Origin: Pyrrhosoma nymphula
Taxonomy: Eukaryota; Arthropoda; Insecta; Odonata; Coenagrionidae
NCBI GenBank assembly: GCA_963573305.1
Contig: OY754337.1
Location: 51,225,164 to 51,289,163 of the forward strand
Reading direction: 5' to 3'
DNA length: 64,000 bases
This document shows, one piece after another, positions 22,184 to 33,566 of this stretch. Below the pieces are notes generated by a model. The model ran no database searches. It saw only the letters and a program-made list of their open reading frames with translations, and was not told the origin of the DNA. How positions within the stretch are numbered: position 1 is the first letter of the stretch; each line of letters opens with the position of its first letter. Position numbers and translations under genes: made by a program.

Positions 22184-23225
22184 GTCTTGACGTCATTTTC
22201 GCTGAGCGATAGACGGAAGAGAGGGAGAAAGTGAAGAATTGTAGAAGAGACCGTATATTTAAAGAGTTTTCATTGAAAAAAAGACTATGGCGTGCAGTGG
22301 TTTTATTAAAACCAATCAGATAATTTACCCAAACTGGATATGTTTATGGTAGGCGTTTTTATGAAGAAGGACGACCGATTTAACGCTGCCGAAATTCATG
22401 GAGTTAAAGTAAAAAAAATGTAAGTATAAAGTTTGCATGTAAAATCGTCATTACTGTTGTTTATAATTTTGGTGCATATAATTATGTATTTGGTGTATGA
22501 ACTTTATTAATTGTTTTTCCAATACAATCTTAATCATTATGATATTTCTTCTTTCTTTCTCAAAGTGCATACCATGCAACAGTAAACAAACAGTATCTTA
22601 GTAACTTATCAACATAACACAGTACTTGCCAAATGTTTGTGCTGCCAATACTCAACACACTTAAGACGTTAATTTGTGAATGGTTAATTAGCGATTGTTT
22701 GTAGAGGAGGTTTCTATAAGTGGATTCTCTGCCATAGAAATGCCTAATAATAGATTCTTATCTCCTAAATGTCTACTCAAAGTTTTATTTAAGTGTTGTT
22801 ATATTATAAGGTTTCTCGTAAGAGTTATTGTATTAATGGTATAGGATACGTCCAAGTGTGGAGAGATGGACCACTGTACACAGTCATTGCAAGGATATGT
22901 CCAGAACACGAAGTGCGAAGTAACGCATACATTGTGCAGGTGGACATTGAGGAATCCAAGGAGGAAATTTCAAACATTCAATGCCGTGATTGCGTGAATA
23001 AATTTCTAGTTCGGTGTTTTCACCGACGTATTTTTACATTATGGCACAAAACACCCTCTATATCCCTTACTTAGATGTCATTTAAAGAAATAGGAAATCG
23101 TCCAAAACTAACAAAAAGGGAGGAATCTAGTATGTCCAAAACTAATTTCGCCGCACTTGATTCCACCGTAAGCATAAGGAAACGCCTGGGTCAAAATATA
23201 AACAGCGAAAATGTCGTCACAGGTC
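22184..23225 (+). mobile_element. Remnant of a SWIM/YqaJ-type mobile gene
   Basis: The two ends of this stretch carry a short imperfect inverted repeat: TTGACGTCATTTTCGCTG on the left (from 22187) against the reverse complement of CAGCGAAAATGTCGTCACAG on the right (23203-23222). Between them lie two coding pieces described under 22287-23074. The inverted repeat may be the residue of transposon ends, but it is short and could be chance. Confidence 0.35.
22287..23074 (+). pseudogene. SWIM-domain/YqaJ-family protein fragments
   Basis: The first piece starts at ATG 22287: MACSGFIKTNQIIYPNWICL, then a stop at 22350-22352; after a frameshift it resumes with KKDDRFNAAEIHGVKVKK and ends at a good splice donor (GTAAGTATA at 22420). 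The second piece, 22793-23074, contains YVQVWRDGPLYTVIARICPE, HEVRSNAYIVQVDI and IQCRDC. I recall this order (a short NAAEIxGVK N-terminal exon, then an A-R-I-x-P-E-H-x-V-R-x-x-Y segment and a CxDC pair before a CxHxxAFL zinc site) from repeated insect proteins with a SWIM-like zinc finger and a C-terminal YqaJ exonuclease-like domain. Here the zinc site is degraded (CFHRRIFTLW in place of the usual CKH..AF) and the nuclease is missing. Dead; the assignment is from memory of the pattern. Confidence 0.5.
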
Positions 23226-25013
23226 AATCGGTTGTTTTCAGAGTGTGCTAGGGAGGATTCGTAACCTTCGACTTTCTTTAACTTTTAAAATCGCAATTCA
23301 TACAATTTGATAAGAAAACATTAAGCCAATGCAATAAGTTCAAGTTACAGAATAAGAATATCGATAGTTTGAAATACGTGGAAAATACCCACATTGGAAA
23401 TACTTATGCCACTGAGATTAGTTTCCACATGTATGCTATTTTAACGTAGTTATATTAGAAACCAACGATGACGATGTGAAATTAGAAGATAATGCATAAG
23501 TAAATTCATTATAAATGACTAAAAATAACGGCAATGCTCATAATTAGAAAAAAAACATTGTCTAGGATTGAAAAGGTACATTGGACATGAGACAAGTCTG
23601 GTTGTAGAGAAGCTTTGCCGACGAGTTAGATACTTCTTCCGTTCGCCCATGAACCTGGGCCTGCTTCCAAAATGAATGATTGTGTATATTTTGGACCTCA
23701 GACACGCCTCGGTCTGCTAGATCTTCTCCCGCAGTGTTAACGACCAGTTATATATCTAGGAGGAATGCTAGCGGGACGGTTGGGAAAATAAATTGACGGT
23801 TTTACGAAGGCCACAGTGGTTTTTCAGCTCGATTGTATGAACATTAAACTTGAGAGCCGTAATAAATCTAATAAAAGAGGTATTTTAAAAATTCCTTTTG
23901 GGGATATACTCGAGGTAAAACAAATAACCCTTAAAGGATGACAAATCATAAATAACAAATTTACGACATCCTGTGTGGCTTTACAGATTCATCCATCTTA
24001 TAGCTGGATGTCGAGGGTTGATAAGTCTATTAATTCCGTCGAAGAGTAACTAGCATATCTAACTCTTTATGGAGGAATTCATTTGTTAAACGTGTAATTC
24101 TGAACAAAGCCTCTAAATTGTAGCAGGAAAATTAAAATTTTAAGCATTTGTTTCAATGATTGGAATAAGATATAAATATCTACAGCACGTGTTAGAACCT
24201 TATTATACCACGGCTGAGGTTGCTTAAACGTGTACTAATTCCTGGCGTAAGAAAGTGGGAATTTTTGACTGGTTCACTCGTAAGAAAAGGATAAATGTTG
24301 AGGATAAGTTATGAATAATTTCTTGGAATTAAATGCTGATAGAATATATTTTGCCATTAAGCCATACAAGGAGTGATAAAAATGAAAACTTATTTCATTT
24401 GGCTGGTGATTACCGAAATTCATCTTCATTGCATTATAAAGGCTTGTTAAAATCGTTGAAAATTCAGCAATTTCATGAACAGTTTTGATTTTTAAACTTA
24501 GTGATAAAATACTACTAAATAAAGTCAATCTACGCTTCAAAAGAGTTCATCAACATCGAACAAATGATATTCTCAGTGCTGTCAAAAACAGTGCTGAAGT
24601 TAATTTCAAACGCGTATTTGAAATTTCTTTATATTACCTTGCCAGGACCGAAGGAGTTTGATTAAAAAATACCCGCATTCCTGTGTGTTTATTGACGAGA
24701 GAATTAATGAAACAAGCAAAAAAATAACAAAAAAATGAATGTTTAGCATTAAAAAATAATAAAAAAAGGAATAACCATTATATGTATAAACATAAATCTT
24801 CGTGTGAAAATAATTTAATTAATTGTAAATAAAAGTTATACCGCTTGAAAAACATACCTAATAGTGAACTTAAGCTCTGTGCATAATGTCTAATATATCG
24901 TATACCACTTGAGAATTCTTATCTATGTTTCCGCATCCTTGATTTGATGTGGTGAGGCTTTCATTCTTGGTGGGTACAAACGCTTCGGAAGGGGAAAAAT
25001 AGATAGGTACGAA
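23226..25013. other. No gene seen
   Basis: AT-rich, with many A and T runs (24710-24830). The only frame of note, 24274-24540 on the minus strand, is AT-driven and unrecognised. Confidence 0.4.
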
Positions 25014-25640
25014 GCTGTAAATTGGTTCAAATTTCACTTATATTACACACCATTCTAATGCCACCACCAAAGTGGCAGCAAATATCTTTGGCCATCAGCC
25101 TTCTTCTATATGGGGCTGTCCATAATACACGTAGACACCAAACAGGGGAGGGGGGGTACGAGGGTTGTTAACGAAGGTCCACGTTAGGGGGTGGGGGAGT
25201 TGGACGGATGTCTACGTAGACAGTGATTAAACATTACAGAGAGTCCATGACAATCAATTAATAACTATTTTCACAGTTTTTTCCGCAAAAATAGAAAGCC
25301 TACGTGGATAACAGGGGGGAGCGGACGGGGGGGGAGGGGGGTTCCGGATGAAGTCTACGAGTGTCCACGATGGGGGTGGGGGGGGGCAAAAAGAGGCCTA
25401 TTTTTGTCTACGTGGATTATGGACAGCCCCTTTGTATAAACAGATTTATTCCTGATGGGATCATCATTTATTTCCACCGGCAGAAATATCCGAGAGTTAG
25501 AAAGTGGATTTAAGATTATAAATTTCCTGTGAATAATCAATTATAAGTCCATCCATGGGATCCGACCTTCTTACGGAAACGTCGAAGCCCCGAAAAAGAT
25601 GGACAAATATCGCGGATAATACTCCAGAAAAAAGAATGAG
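25014..25640 (+). repeat. Diverged duplication, copy 1 (split by a MITE)
   Basis: The parts 25014-25111 and 25431-25640 together correspond to 26031-26338. Shared blocks in order are GTAAATTGRTTCA, AATGCCACCAYCAAAGT, CCTTCTTCTA, TTTATTCCTGATGGG, AGAAATATCCGAGAGTTA, AAAGTGGATTTAA and a final block around ATCGCG. Copy 1 is interrupted exactly after CCTTCTTCTATAT by the MITE at 25112-25430. Confidence 0.65.
25112..25430. mobile_element. MITE with GGGGCTGTCCATAAT termini
   Basis: The 319-bp insert begins GGGGCTGTCCATAATACACG and ends with the near-exact reverse complement (CGTGGATTATGGACAGCCCC). Internally it has further GTCTACGTAGAC-like words and long G runs. The paralogous copy at 26031-26338 lacks the insert, confirming it as an insertion. 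No clear target-site duplication could be fixed, so the superfamily is not assigned. MITEs with this type of end are common in arthropod genomes as far as I recall. Confidence 0.8.
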
Positions 25641-26030
25641 TAAAACGGCTCAGCTTACCCAATTTGTAACGGAATTCTCTCACCTTGAAATATTTATTGA
25701 ACAAATAATGACTTATATAAGCAGATGAGTGATAAAAGAACTTTTTTTTTTTAATTAATTATAAAGTTAAATAACATGAATGTCAGTCTACGAATAAAAA
25801 TAATATTAGCTGCGCTAAACTTTAGTGTACTATGTATTTGAAAAAAAACATGGTATCAGCCTTTAACTTTATCAGAACTTCAGCTATGAACGCTAAACGT
25901 TGCATATATTATACAGCATTAGAAGATAACTACATTCAGATATATTTCGTTACAAGGTAACTACATTCTTGACGATGTGGCTTTCATTGTTTGTTCAAAC
26001 AGATTTATTCGGAATGGGTTGAATCGATAT

Positions 26031-26338
26031 AAGTCCGTAAATTGATTCACATCCTGCTAATAGTGTACACAATTTGAATGCCACCATCAAAGTTGTGGAA
26101 AAATATTTAACAATATGCCTTCTTCTAAATACATAAACCGTTTTATTCCTGATGGGGTCATAATTTATTTCCCCCAACAGAAATATCCGAGAGTTAAAAA
26201 GTGGATTTAAAGTTATTAATTTTTTTTGACTCACCGATATGAGCACAACGACCGGAATCCTTAATGCTTACGAAAACATCGAAATCCCCGAGGAAGAGAA
26301 AATATCGCGCATAATGCTCAAGAAAAAAGAAGAAGTCC
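26031..26338 (+). repeat. Diverged duplication, copy 2 (empty site)
   Basis: Paralogue of 25014-25640 without the MITE. It continues with AACATCGAAATCCCCGAGG and AATATCGCG, which correspond to AACGTCGAAGCCCCGAAAA and AATATCGCG at the end of copy 1. A long minus-strand frame overlaps it but starts without ATG. Confidence 0.65.
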
Positions 26339-26489
26339 AACATCTCGGTTTTCCTAAGTCGTAAAAGAATGGCGCGAGACCTATAAATAGCCGGCCGCAA
26401 ATGATTGGTGGTCTTTAACGACGAGTATAGTAACTTCCGTTGCTGGGAGATGGCGAAACAGAAAGATAGGGAAGGAGATGTTTTACGTT

Positions 26490-26690
26490 GGAAAAGGGTT
26501 AGGCATGAGAGGAAGGCGCTGCTTGAAGGATAACGTCGTGGATATTTACCAATTCTTCTTCCCGCCCCCCCCCCCGTATTTTCTCGTGGCATTTTCTCCC
26601 CAAGTGGAAGACGCGGACAGACCGTTAAAACCGAGGAAAACGGATATGTGTAACCGTAACATTCAACCACACCCACGCGCGAGTTCACAG
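26490..26690 (+). repeat. Diverged repeat, copy 1
   Basis: Related to 28100-28300. Shared blocks in order are GGAAG(A/G)CGCTGCTT, GTGGATATTTACCAATTCTT, ATTTTCTCCCCAAG and a CATCCAACCACGCCCACG-like block. Short frames over it on the plus strand share G-R-R-C-(L/F)-K and V-D-I-Y-Q-F-F-F, but the conservation covers all frames alike, so I call it a non-coding repeat. Confidence 0.6.
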
Positions 26691-27176
26691 AATTTACATA
26701 ACATGCTAAATATTTAAATGTTATAAAAAAATCATTCCTCAAGTAAAATTTCCTGAATTCATTCTGTTATGACGTGAAATGAAAAGATAAAAAGGCGGAA
26801 GTGTGGCCTAGTAAACGCGTTTTCCATTCACCGCAAATCAATCCATGATCTGATTTTCAATTGAGGAAAAATATGTCTCAATGAAATTTAATAAACTATT
26901 AATTTAATATTTTATCATTTCACATATCATCCCCCTCACTATTTTTCACACTTATGATATCAACAGTCAAAGTTATATTAACCCCACTAACTTTTCCCGG
27001 CGGTGGTATTTACGCTTTGCATAAGACTCGGAAATCATTGCTGACCTTTTTTGTTCCTCAGCCAGGTTGTGAATGTTTTCGAAACCCTTAAAGAAAAAAA
27101 TCATTTTTTTATATGGCCATGAAGTCTGAGCAATAACAGCTACAATGCAAGAGACATTGGAGGCAATGGAGATCCA

Positions 27177-27480
27177 GTGATATTGAAGAATGTTGAAGGT
27201 CAAATGGACGGAGAGAATTACCGACGAAGACTCAAACGAACGAAAACTCTGAGAAGAAAAAGAGACAAACTTTTAGTGCGCAGTTTTCGATACGGTAGCC
27301 CATTGAAAACAATATTGGAAGGAGAAATGAATGGGAAGCATTATAGAGGAAGATCAAGAATGGAATGCTTCAGGTAAATTATGAAGGACGTCAAAGTTAA
27401 GAACTATGTAGGAATGAAGTGGTTAACTGGAAGGGGAGTGGAATTGAGAGCTGAAGCAAACCAACCTTTGGATCGATGAC
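27177..27480 (+). pseudogene. RTE-like LINE, C-terminal tail
   Basis: The frame includes RKRDKLLVRSFRYGSPLKTI, LEGEMNGKHYRGRSRMECFR and, after a stop, degraded counterparts of a MKDVKVKNYVGMKRL-like segment and an ANQPLD end. It finishes in a GATGACTGCTGATGATGATA tail. The stretch matches the C-terminal region of RTE-type LINEs seen also at 55095-55360 on the other strand. No RT core is present. Confidence 0.6.
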
Positions 27481-27834
27481 TGCTGATGATGATACAATTC
27501 ATGTTACATAAACATTCTCGTAGTAGTCAAAGCCAGAGGCTTCTATGCGGATATGCGGGAAGTTTATAATATTAGAAACATTGAAATCGCTCATAGAGTT
27601 AACCTGTTATGTAACTGATAAATAATCAACTAAGATTTGACCTGTGTTTTTACTTGTTTCACGCCGTTATAATTACGTACCTCCTGAGGTAATTTATTAA
27701 ACAGGCAAGGAACAAATGCATTCAAATTTATTTTTCCGCTGTTTTTACAGCATTTAGGGAACCAAAAGTTTATGTGGTTATTCTGTGTTAACGCCAGATG
27801 TGGAAATTAAAGGAGTTTAGGAGCATAGGAATTA
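27481..27834. other. No gene seen
   Basis: A 350-bp AT-rich stretch between two RTE-like tails. Nothing recognisable. Confidence 0.4.
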
Positions 27835-27985
27835 CAGTGTAAGACAAAAAATAGTACATCTCTATCAAGCAAATTATGAAGGACGTAAAAATGAAGAACT
27901 ATGTTGGGATGAAGCGGTTGGTGGAGGGGAAAGTGGAGTGGAGAGATGCTGCATACTAACCTTTTGACTGATGATCACCGATGTT
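27835..27985 (+). mobile_element. RTE-like LINE 3' end, second copy
   Basis: AATTATGAAGGACGTAAAAA, GAACTATGTTGGGATGAAGC and a TGACTGATGATCACCGATG tail repeat the last part of 27177-27480. Probably a separate short insertion of the same family, possibly one that partly duplicated with its neighbour. Confidence 0.55.
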
Positions 27986-28099
27986 GATGATGCATTTGCT
28001 TTTGCTGCGATGATATTGCGTGGCGGAGGTTATGTGCATGAAATTGATTTCGTCACTGAGGATGGTAAAACAGATAGCTATGGACGAAGGTTTAATGTT

Positions 28100-28300
28100 G
28101 GGTGCGTGGGCAAGAAAGGAAGACGCTGCTTTAAGGAAATCGCTGTGGATATTTACCAATTCTTCTTCTCACTCGTCTTTTCCCATGGAATTTTCTCCCC
28201 AAGGGAAAGAAAGACACGGAAAGGCGTTTAAACGAGGGCGAAGGGATATACGTGAAACCGGGAAGGAAAACATCCAACCACGCCCACGAGAGTGCGAGGA
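28100..28300 (+). repeat. Diverged repeat, copy 2
   Basis: Partner of 26490-26690, with the blocks GGAAGACGCTGCTT, GTGGATATTTACCAATTCTT, ATTTTCTCCCCAAG and CATCCAACCACGCCCACG in the same order and about 1.6 kb downstream. An RTE-like tail lies between the two copies. Confidence 0.6.
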
Positions 28301-31300
28301 AAAAAACAGACACGATTCGGTGTTTAAAACTTTCGAGAAAAAAATATAAAAGGCTTGAGGATGTAGGTGTTGCGTAGGATACCACTACGGAGAAAAGGAA
28401 TAAAATTTCCGTTTCCCTCCGTTCCATCTTCCAACGGCAAATGATAGCCCTGGTTTATGGCATTGCGGCCTCGAATAGTTTACAAATAATCGCTTTTAAG
28501 GTCAGCTGCTCAGAAATAGCTTTCACTTTCAACAAGCTCTCGAATTTTGTATTTTTCTTCCGATGCCTTATTTTCTTCTCCCATCCTGGACGCTATGCAG
28601 AGTGTTTCCATTAATGTAGTGTGAATAAGAGGAATTTCCTCGAAACTACTGCATACGTTTCTCGGACTTAGTACCTTCCTTTAAACTATTGTGGTGAGCA
28701 TGGTATCGTCCCCGCCTTGGTATGGGGCCGTTAATGTATTATGTGAGATGCTTTTTTGGGGGTGGGGGCTCTTGAGCTCTGCTTACATTATGTTACGTCC
28801 ATACGCAATGGCATACATACCAAGGAACTCCACGACATTTTTCGAACCGAAGAAACAACCCGTTATAACTTATAATTTGGTAATGATGAAATATGTTTAT
28901 AATATTTTGTTCGAAAAAATCATTTATTTATTTAAAATATTACCCTTATTCCATGGAACTTTTATAATGATACTGTTGTTGGCCGCATACGACATGAACG
29001 TCCATCAGAAAAACGATATGCTGCATAGATAATAGTTATCTAATATAGACACACTCTCTTTATTATCGCTTAATTTTGGCTTCGCATTATACAGCAGGCA
29101 TTTTTCTCGCCTACGATTTAAAAAAAATTATTGCATATATCCTACTCCTTTAGCATATGATTTAGGCAAAACTTCACATGAAATGTGTTTGCTAATCCAA
29201 TTTCTTTTACGGAGTGCCAATTTTTTTGAGTAAATCATTGTTAAATATTGCCTTAAAGTTTTTGTTTCACTTTTGGACCGATTTATTTGCCAGCAACATT
29301 TTCTTTTAGCCAAACAGACAATGCCACCCACGGATCATTGATTTCCCCGTGCGCGATCTGAATTTCACCAAAATCTATTCTCCCATTGTGTCCGTAAATA
29401 AAACGCCTCCAGGTTAAAACATTCGGAAGTATACAAGTCAAACTGGTTTGCTTTAAACGTCATTGGGAACATCCAGAATTTACCTTACAGTGGCAGCTTA
29501 GACGATACTGGCAAGAGGAAAGGATGACTGGTGATATATGTGGCTATAAGAAATATATCCTCCCCTAGCACTTCACACCTAGCACGAATCAGGAGACAAT
29601 AATAGTAAAATGTGCGGGAGTAACAAAATAATAGTAATGCCGGTATTGGGATTAGTAGTATCAAATAATTAAAAAAATATTCAAATAGATAACTTTTTCT
29701 TTCTTTCTTGTATATTTCTATTATGGCATAAACAGAGAAAACATTTCCCAGAATAAATTTTACCTCACAGCTTGATTTTAATAAATTTAATCCATACAAC
29801 AAGAATTCACAATGTCCGCATGGCAGAGTTTTTCTTGGAGCCCAATAATTTTAAGGAGAAAATATTAATTAATAATAATAGAGTTTTTTTCGCTGCAGGC
29901 TTTAAATGGTGATTTAATTAGTAAACGATGTGGTCTTTTTAATCCAATCCTCTAAAATCATTCTTTTAAATGTATCTCGCTTTATGTCAAACCTCAACCC
30001 GTATCGAGGATACCTTCTTTAGTTTGAGTTTTTGAATTTCCCCGATAGTTTCACCTTATATTTATCGAATTTTTCCAATGAATAATGCCCTTTTTGTAAA
30101 GACCGCATGCTATACTTATCGATCTTGTTGATATTGGTGGTTTGTTAATGACTAACAATACACTATACACCCGTGATAAGAAAGATCCCTTAAGCTACGT
30201 TCGAAGTAAAAACGGATTTAGTATTTGTTATCATCGACCGCATCGTATTTCGTGCATATCAACAATCATTGGCAGTGTAATTCATATTGCATTAGTGGAT
30301 GTAAACTATTTATTGTCATCAAATTTATTGTCAAACAATATGACTGTTCTATTATGTTAACTAATTGGGAAGTGTAAAAAATGACGATATTGTGATGATA
30401 AGTTGCAATATTATAATTCCATAGGCAACCGACAGTGTGTAAGCGGGTCTTCCGCGCAGGGTTCAACCCTCCTCCCGGCATGCGAGCTTCCGCTCACGGC
30501 CGGGGAATGGAAGGCTGCGGGGAATAGGAAGGGAAAAAGGATAGGGAAAGAAGGGTCGTGGAAGGGGAAGCTTCCGGCCCCATAGTCATGTATAGGCTAA
30601 GGGGTAGAAAACGGAACGCGAAACAACTTTTTTTCTCTGGCGTTTGCCGATGTGAATTCTATAAGTAAGAAAACACCGGATCAGCGATAGATCGTCCAGC
30701 CCTATCCGCCAGAGAGGCAACCGACACTTGGCATAGTGTGTAGATACCGCTTTTTGGTAAGGTGTACGACCGCTGAGTTGAAATATCACGTTATCCTCTG
30801 GAGGAGACCTGCCGGCGTGTTTTAGCTTAGAGAGAGGGTTTATGATAATGTCTTCTATCGGATTATAATTGGAAACAATCAATGACTTTTTATGATATTG
30901 AATAGGTAAATAATATCTAAAGCATTTATTAACATTTTATTTGCGTTATCTAGCCAATGTGATGCCTAAAATAAAATGCTTCACGTGGTGAGCATGCCAT
31001 ATAATTAAAAGATTATATTGTCCCTTTTCGAGACAAAATTGTAATACTTGATGTAAAATACTCAGTCGGACCTTTTTCAAAACTGTTTACATATAATCTA
31101 AATGCAAACTGCTTCAAACTCACTTTATAACTAAATTCACGTTATAAATTCAAATATAAAAGTTATCAGTTAGGGTTCCGGGCAGAATAAAACATGTGTT
31201 TGCAAGTATATGAAAATAACTAATTTTCAAAGCAGAAGTTGTATGACTCAGAGAATAAAAACTCCGATCGGATGGAGAGAACTTTGTTCTAAAAATATTT

Positions 31301-31585
31301 GGATCCACTTATAGCACATTGTACCTGCTTCGATCTGCTTCCTCTGTGTGCGCTAACAGTTCTGTATGCCTTCGATGAAAGCCTAGTTTCCGGTAAGCGG
31401 GAAACCTTCTTTCTGCCGTGTTCGTTGCCCTGCCGGCCGGCCTTGTTTCATTAACTAAGGGATTTGGGCCAGGAAATTGTCATCCATTCGAACTTCGTCT
31501 CTGAGCGGAACACATTTTCTGTGTCACGATTGGTTCTCTATTTTGGGGAGCGCTAGAATGGACGAAGTGAACAGGAAGTACTCAC
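28301..31585. other. No gene seen
   Basis: Over 3 kb of mostly AT-rich DNA. A GC-richer 150-bp patch at 30430-30590 holds GGTTCAACCC, slightly tRNA-like, without a convincing fold. Frames at 28691-29032, 29485-29802 and 30586-30882 are unrecognised and have no supporting context. The stretch 31320-31585, just downstream of the possible exon on the minus strand, is less AT-rich. Confidence 0.4.
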
Positions 31586-31713
31586 TTAGGTTGTCCTGGT
31601 ACTCGGTGTGATGTCGGATTATTGAGAATTCACCTCTGTCATTTCTTAATTTGTCTTGCTTCACTGTTTGTACTTCAACGTCTCCGCCATGACGACACGG
31701 AATTAGTACATAC
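31586..31713 (-). CDS. Possible internal exon of a host gene
   Basis: On the minus strand a strong acceptor (pyrimidine-rich TTGTTTTTGTTCGTTTTACAG) is followed by 128 bp open in only one frame and then a consensus donor (CTAA|GTGAGT). The translation begins YVLIPCRHGGDVEVQTVK, continues QDKLRNDRGEFSIIRHHTEY and ends with QDNL before the donor. One extra base at each end gives phase 1 on both sides of the codon set. Codon and residue use look protein-like and differ from the AT-rich flanks; the other two frames meet stops within 13 codons. I do not recognise the domain. No neighbouring exon was identified, so the gene would have introns longer than several kilobases. It could still be a chance frame or a captured exon. 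Confidence 0.4.
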
Positions 31714-33086
31714 CTGTAAAACGAACAAAAACAATTATAAGTATACGCAATGAAAATTATGAATCAGAATATTTACGGCAAAATCTTCAGTCTTAATAAA
31801 TTATAGTTAGCTGAAAGTTGCTGGTAACCCAAATTATGCCTTTAATGATGATTTTAACTCCTTAATGAAGTTTTTTACTCCAAAAATTTTTTACGATGGC
31901 CCTAGAAATAGTAATAACGACAATCCCCCTATTGAATATTCCTCAATTATGTTCTATATAATTATGCAACAAGAGTACTTTGATGGCATAATATCTGAAG
32001 AACATATTATGTACGCTTTGAGTCTTTATTGGCCGGTTTCACAGAATATACATATTATGCTTAATAATAATGGTATATAAAATAAAAATTATATTCTTGA
32101 GATGGTATTTTCAAACATAAGCTTGTATTCAATATTGGACATGGAATGAAAAAAATAGCAAAAGATTTGCCTAGTATTATGTGATAATGTAGGCATACGT
32201 TATTCCCCTGAACCAAATCTATCTTTTAATAGACTTTTACAAAAGAATACAAATGATTTCCATGAGATATTAATGACTGTGAAATTATTATGTCATGCTT
32301 TAAAATTACTACCTCTCTCCGCTCCTTTTATGATGTAGAGCCTCACCAAGAAAATGTTTTTGTGGAATGTTCTTGAAATACATTGGCACTACCTCACGTA
32401 TTCCGTCAACCTTGTGACATTGAGACCCTTTTTATCAATTTTGTTAATATCCTTCACGAACATGACTATCACGATTACTATTTTTCTCACAGTAAATCCT
32501 TCGTAGCTAGCTTTAGAATGATTTCATTTCTCAGCGTATTCTTTTTTGCACAATGGGAGAAGCATGAAGGTCCTGTTTCACAACGTACAATTAACGTTAA
32601 CCGCAATATAACGCTTAATTTTGGTTATTTGATGCTGAGAGTTCTAGGAAAATATAACACGTCAGAATTTTTGTTAGTTTTATCGACCGTAGTCGTTAAG
32701 AAAATGTACTAACTTTCGTTCCGATAAAATATTTAACCTAAGATTATAAAACCGCTATAAAAAGTATTCAGTTGAAATAATCACATTCGAGTATCGACAT
32801 TAATTGAAAAACTAGCTATAAATTACGAGAACAAAAATTGACTTCATTATTTTTCAATTATGATTTTCTAATAAATATAAACGTGATTAATTTACTAATT
32901 TGATTTACGTCAAGTAATTCAAAAGGTGCTTGTGACAGTTTAGAGAAAAGTGGAGTGTACTCTGTGATTCTTCTTGGTACACTTGTTATCACATCGGCCG
33001 GAAATTCAAGACCAGAATGGTTGAACATTCAAAACGTTTTGTAAACCGTTACTGTCATTCTGTTTTTGCTAAACACCTGCTAGAGT
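31714..33086. other. No gene seen
   Basis: AT-rich sequence; the 109-codon plus-strand frame at 32383-32712 begins at TTG and is not recognised. If the minus-strand exon is real, this would be intron. Confidence 0.4.
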
Positions 33087-33566
33087 CAGGGGCGGATCCA
33101 GGATTTTTCTTTGGGGGGGGGGCACATGGGTCTGATGGACAAACGGTCTTCTCATATTTGGGATTAAAAAACAACATACAACAATTAATGTACGAAATAT
33201 ACTTTTTATTTTAATATAGAGATTACTATTATGAAAATATTAATTAGTTACATAAATAATAACGGCAGTTTTCTATTATGTTTCCTGCTGAAGATGTCCA
33301 GTACTTCATTAACGTTTATTTTTGACACAATGTCTTCCTTCCCACTTGGGCGATGTTTTTTTTCGAGCGCTGACTAGCGAATGACCAATGACCGGCAAAT
33401 CTGTCTTCTTGACTTGTGCTTAAGGCTAAAATGAATGAGGCTCCGTAATACACAAAACTAAACCAACGTAATTATAACGGGACCGTATTAAAAATCTTGT
33501 CCATTATTTTAGCGTCTGGGGTGGGGGGGCACGTGCCCCCGTGCCCCCCCCCTGAATCCGCCTATG
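33087..33566. mobile_element. hAT-type MITE, 480 bp
   Basis: The left end CAGGGGCGGATCCAGGATTT and right end CTGAATCCGCCTATG are inverted repeats followed inward by G-rich and C-rich runs (GGGGGGGGGCAC versus GTGCCCCCCC). Flanking 8-mers GCTAGAGT (33079-33086) and GATAGAGT (33567-33574) differ at one position, which fits the 8-bp target-site duplication of hAT elements. There is no transposase, so it would depend on an autonomous relative. Confidence 0.8.

Noticed and set aside
26194..26742. 182-codon minus-strand frame
   Set aside because: It starts at TTG, crosses two independent repeats (26031-26338 and 26490-26690) and has no known domain.
30430..30500. tRNA-like segment with GGTTCAACCC
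   Set aside because: No A box at a proper distance and no cloverleaf pairing that I could find.
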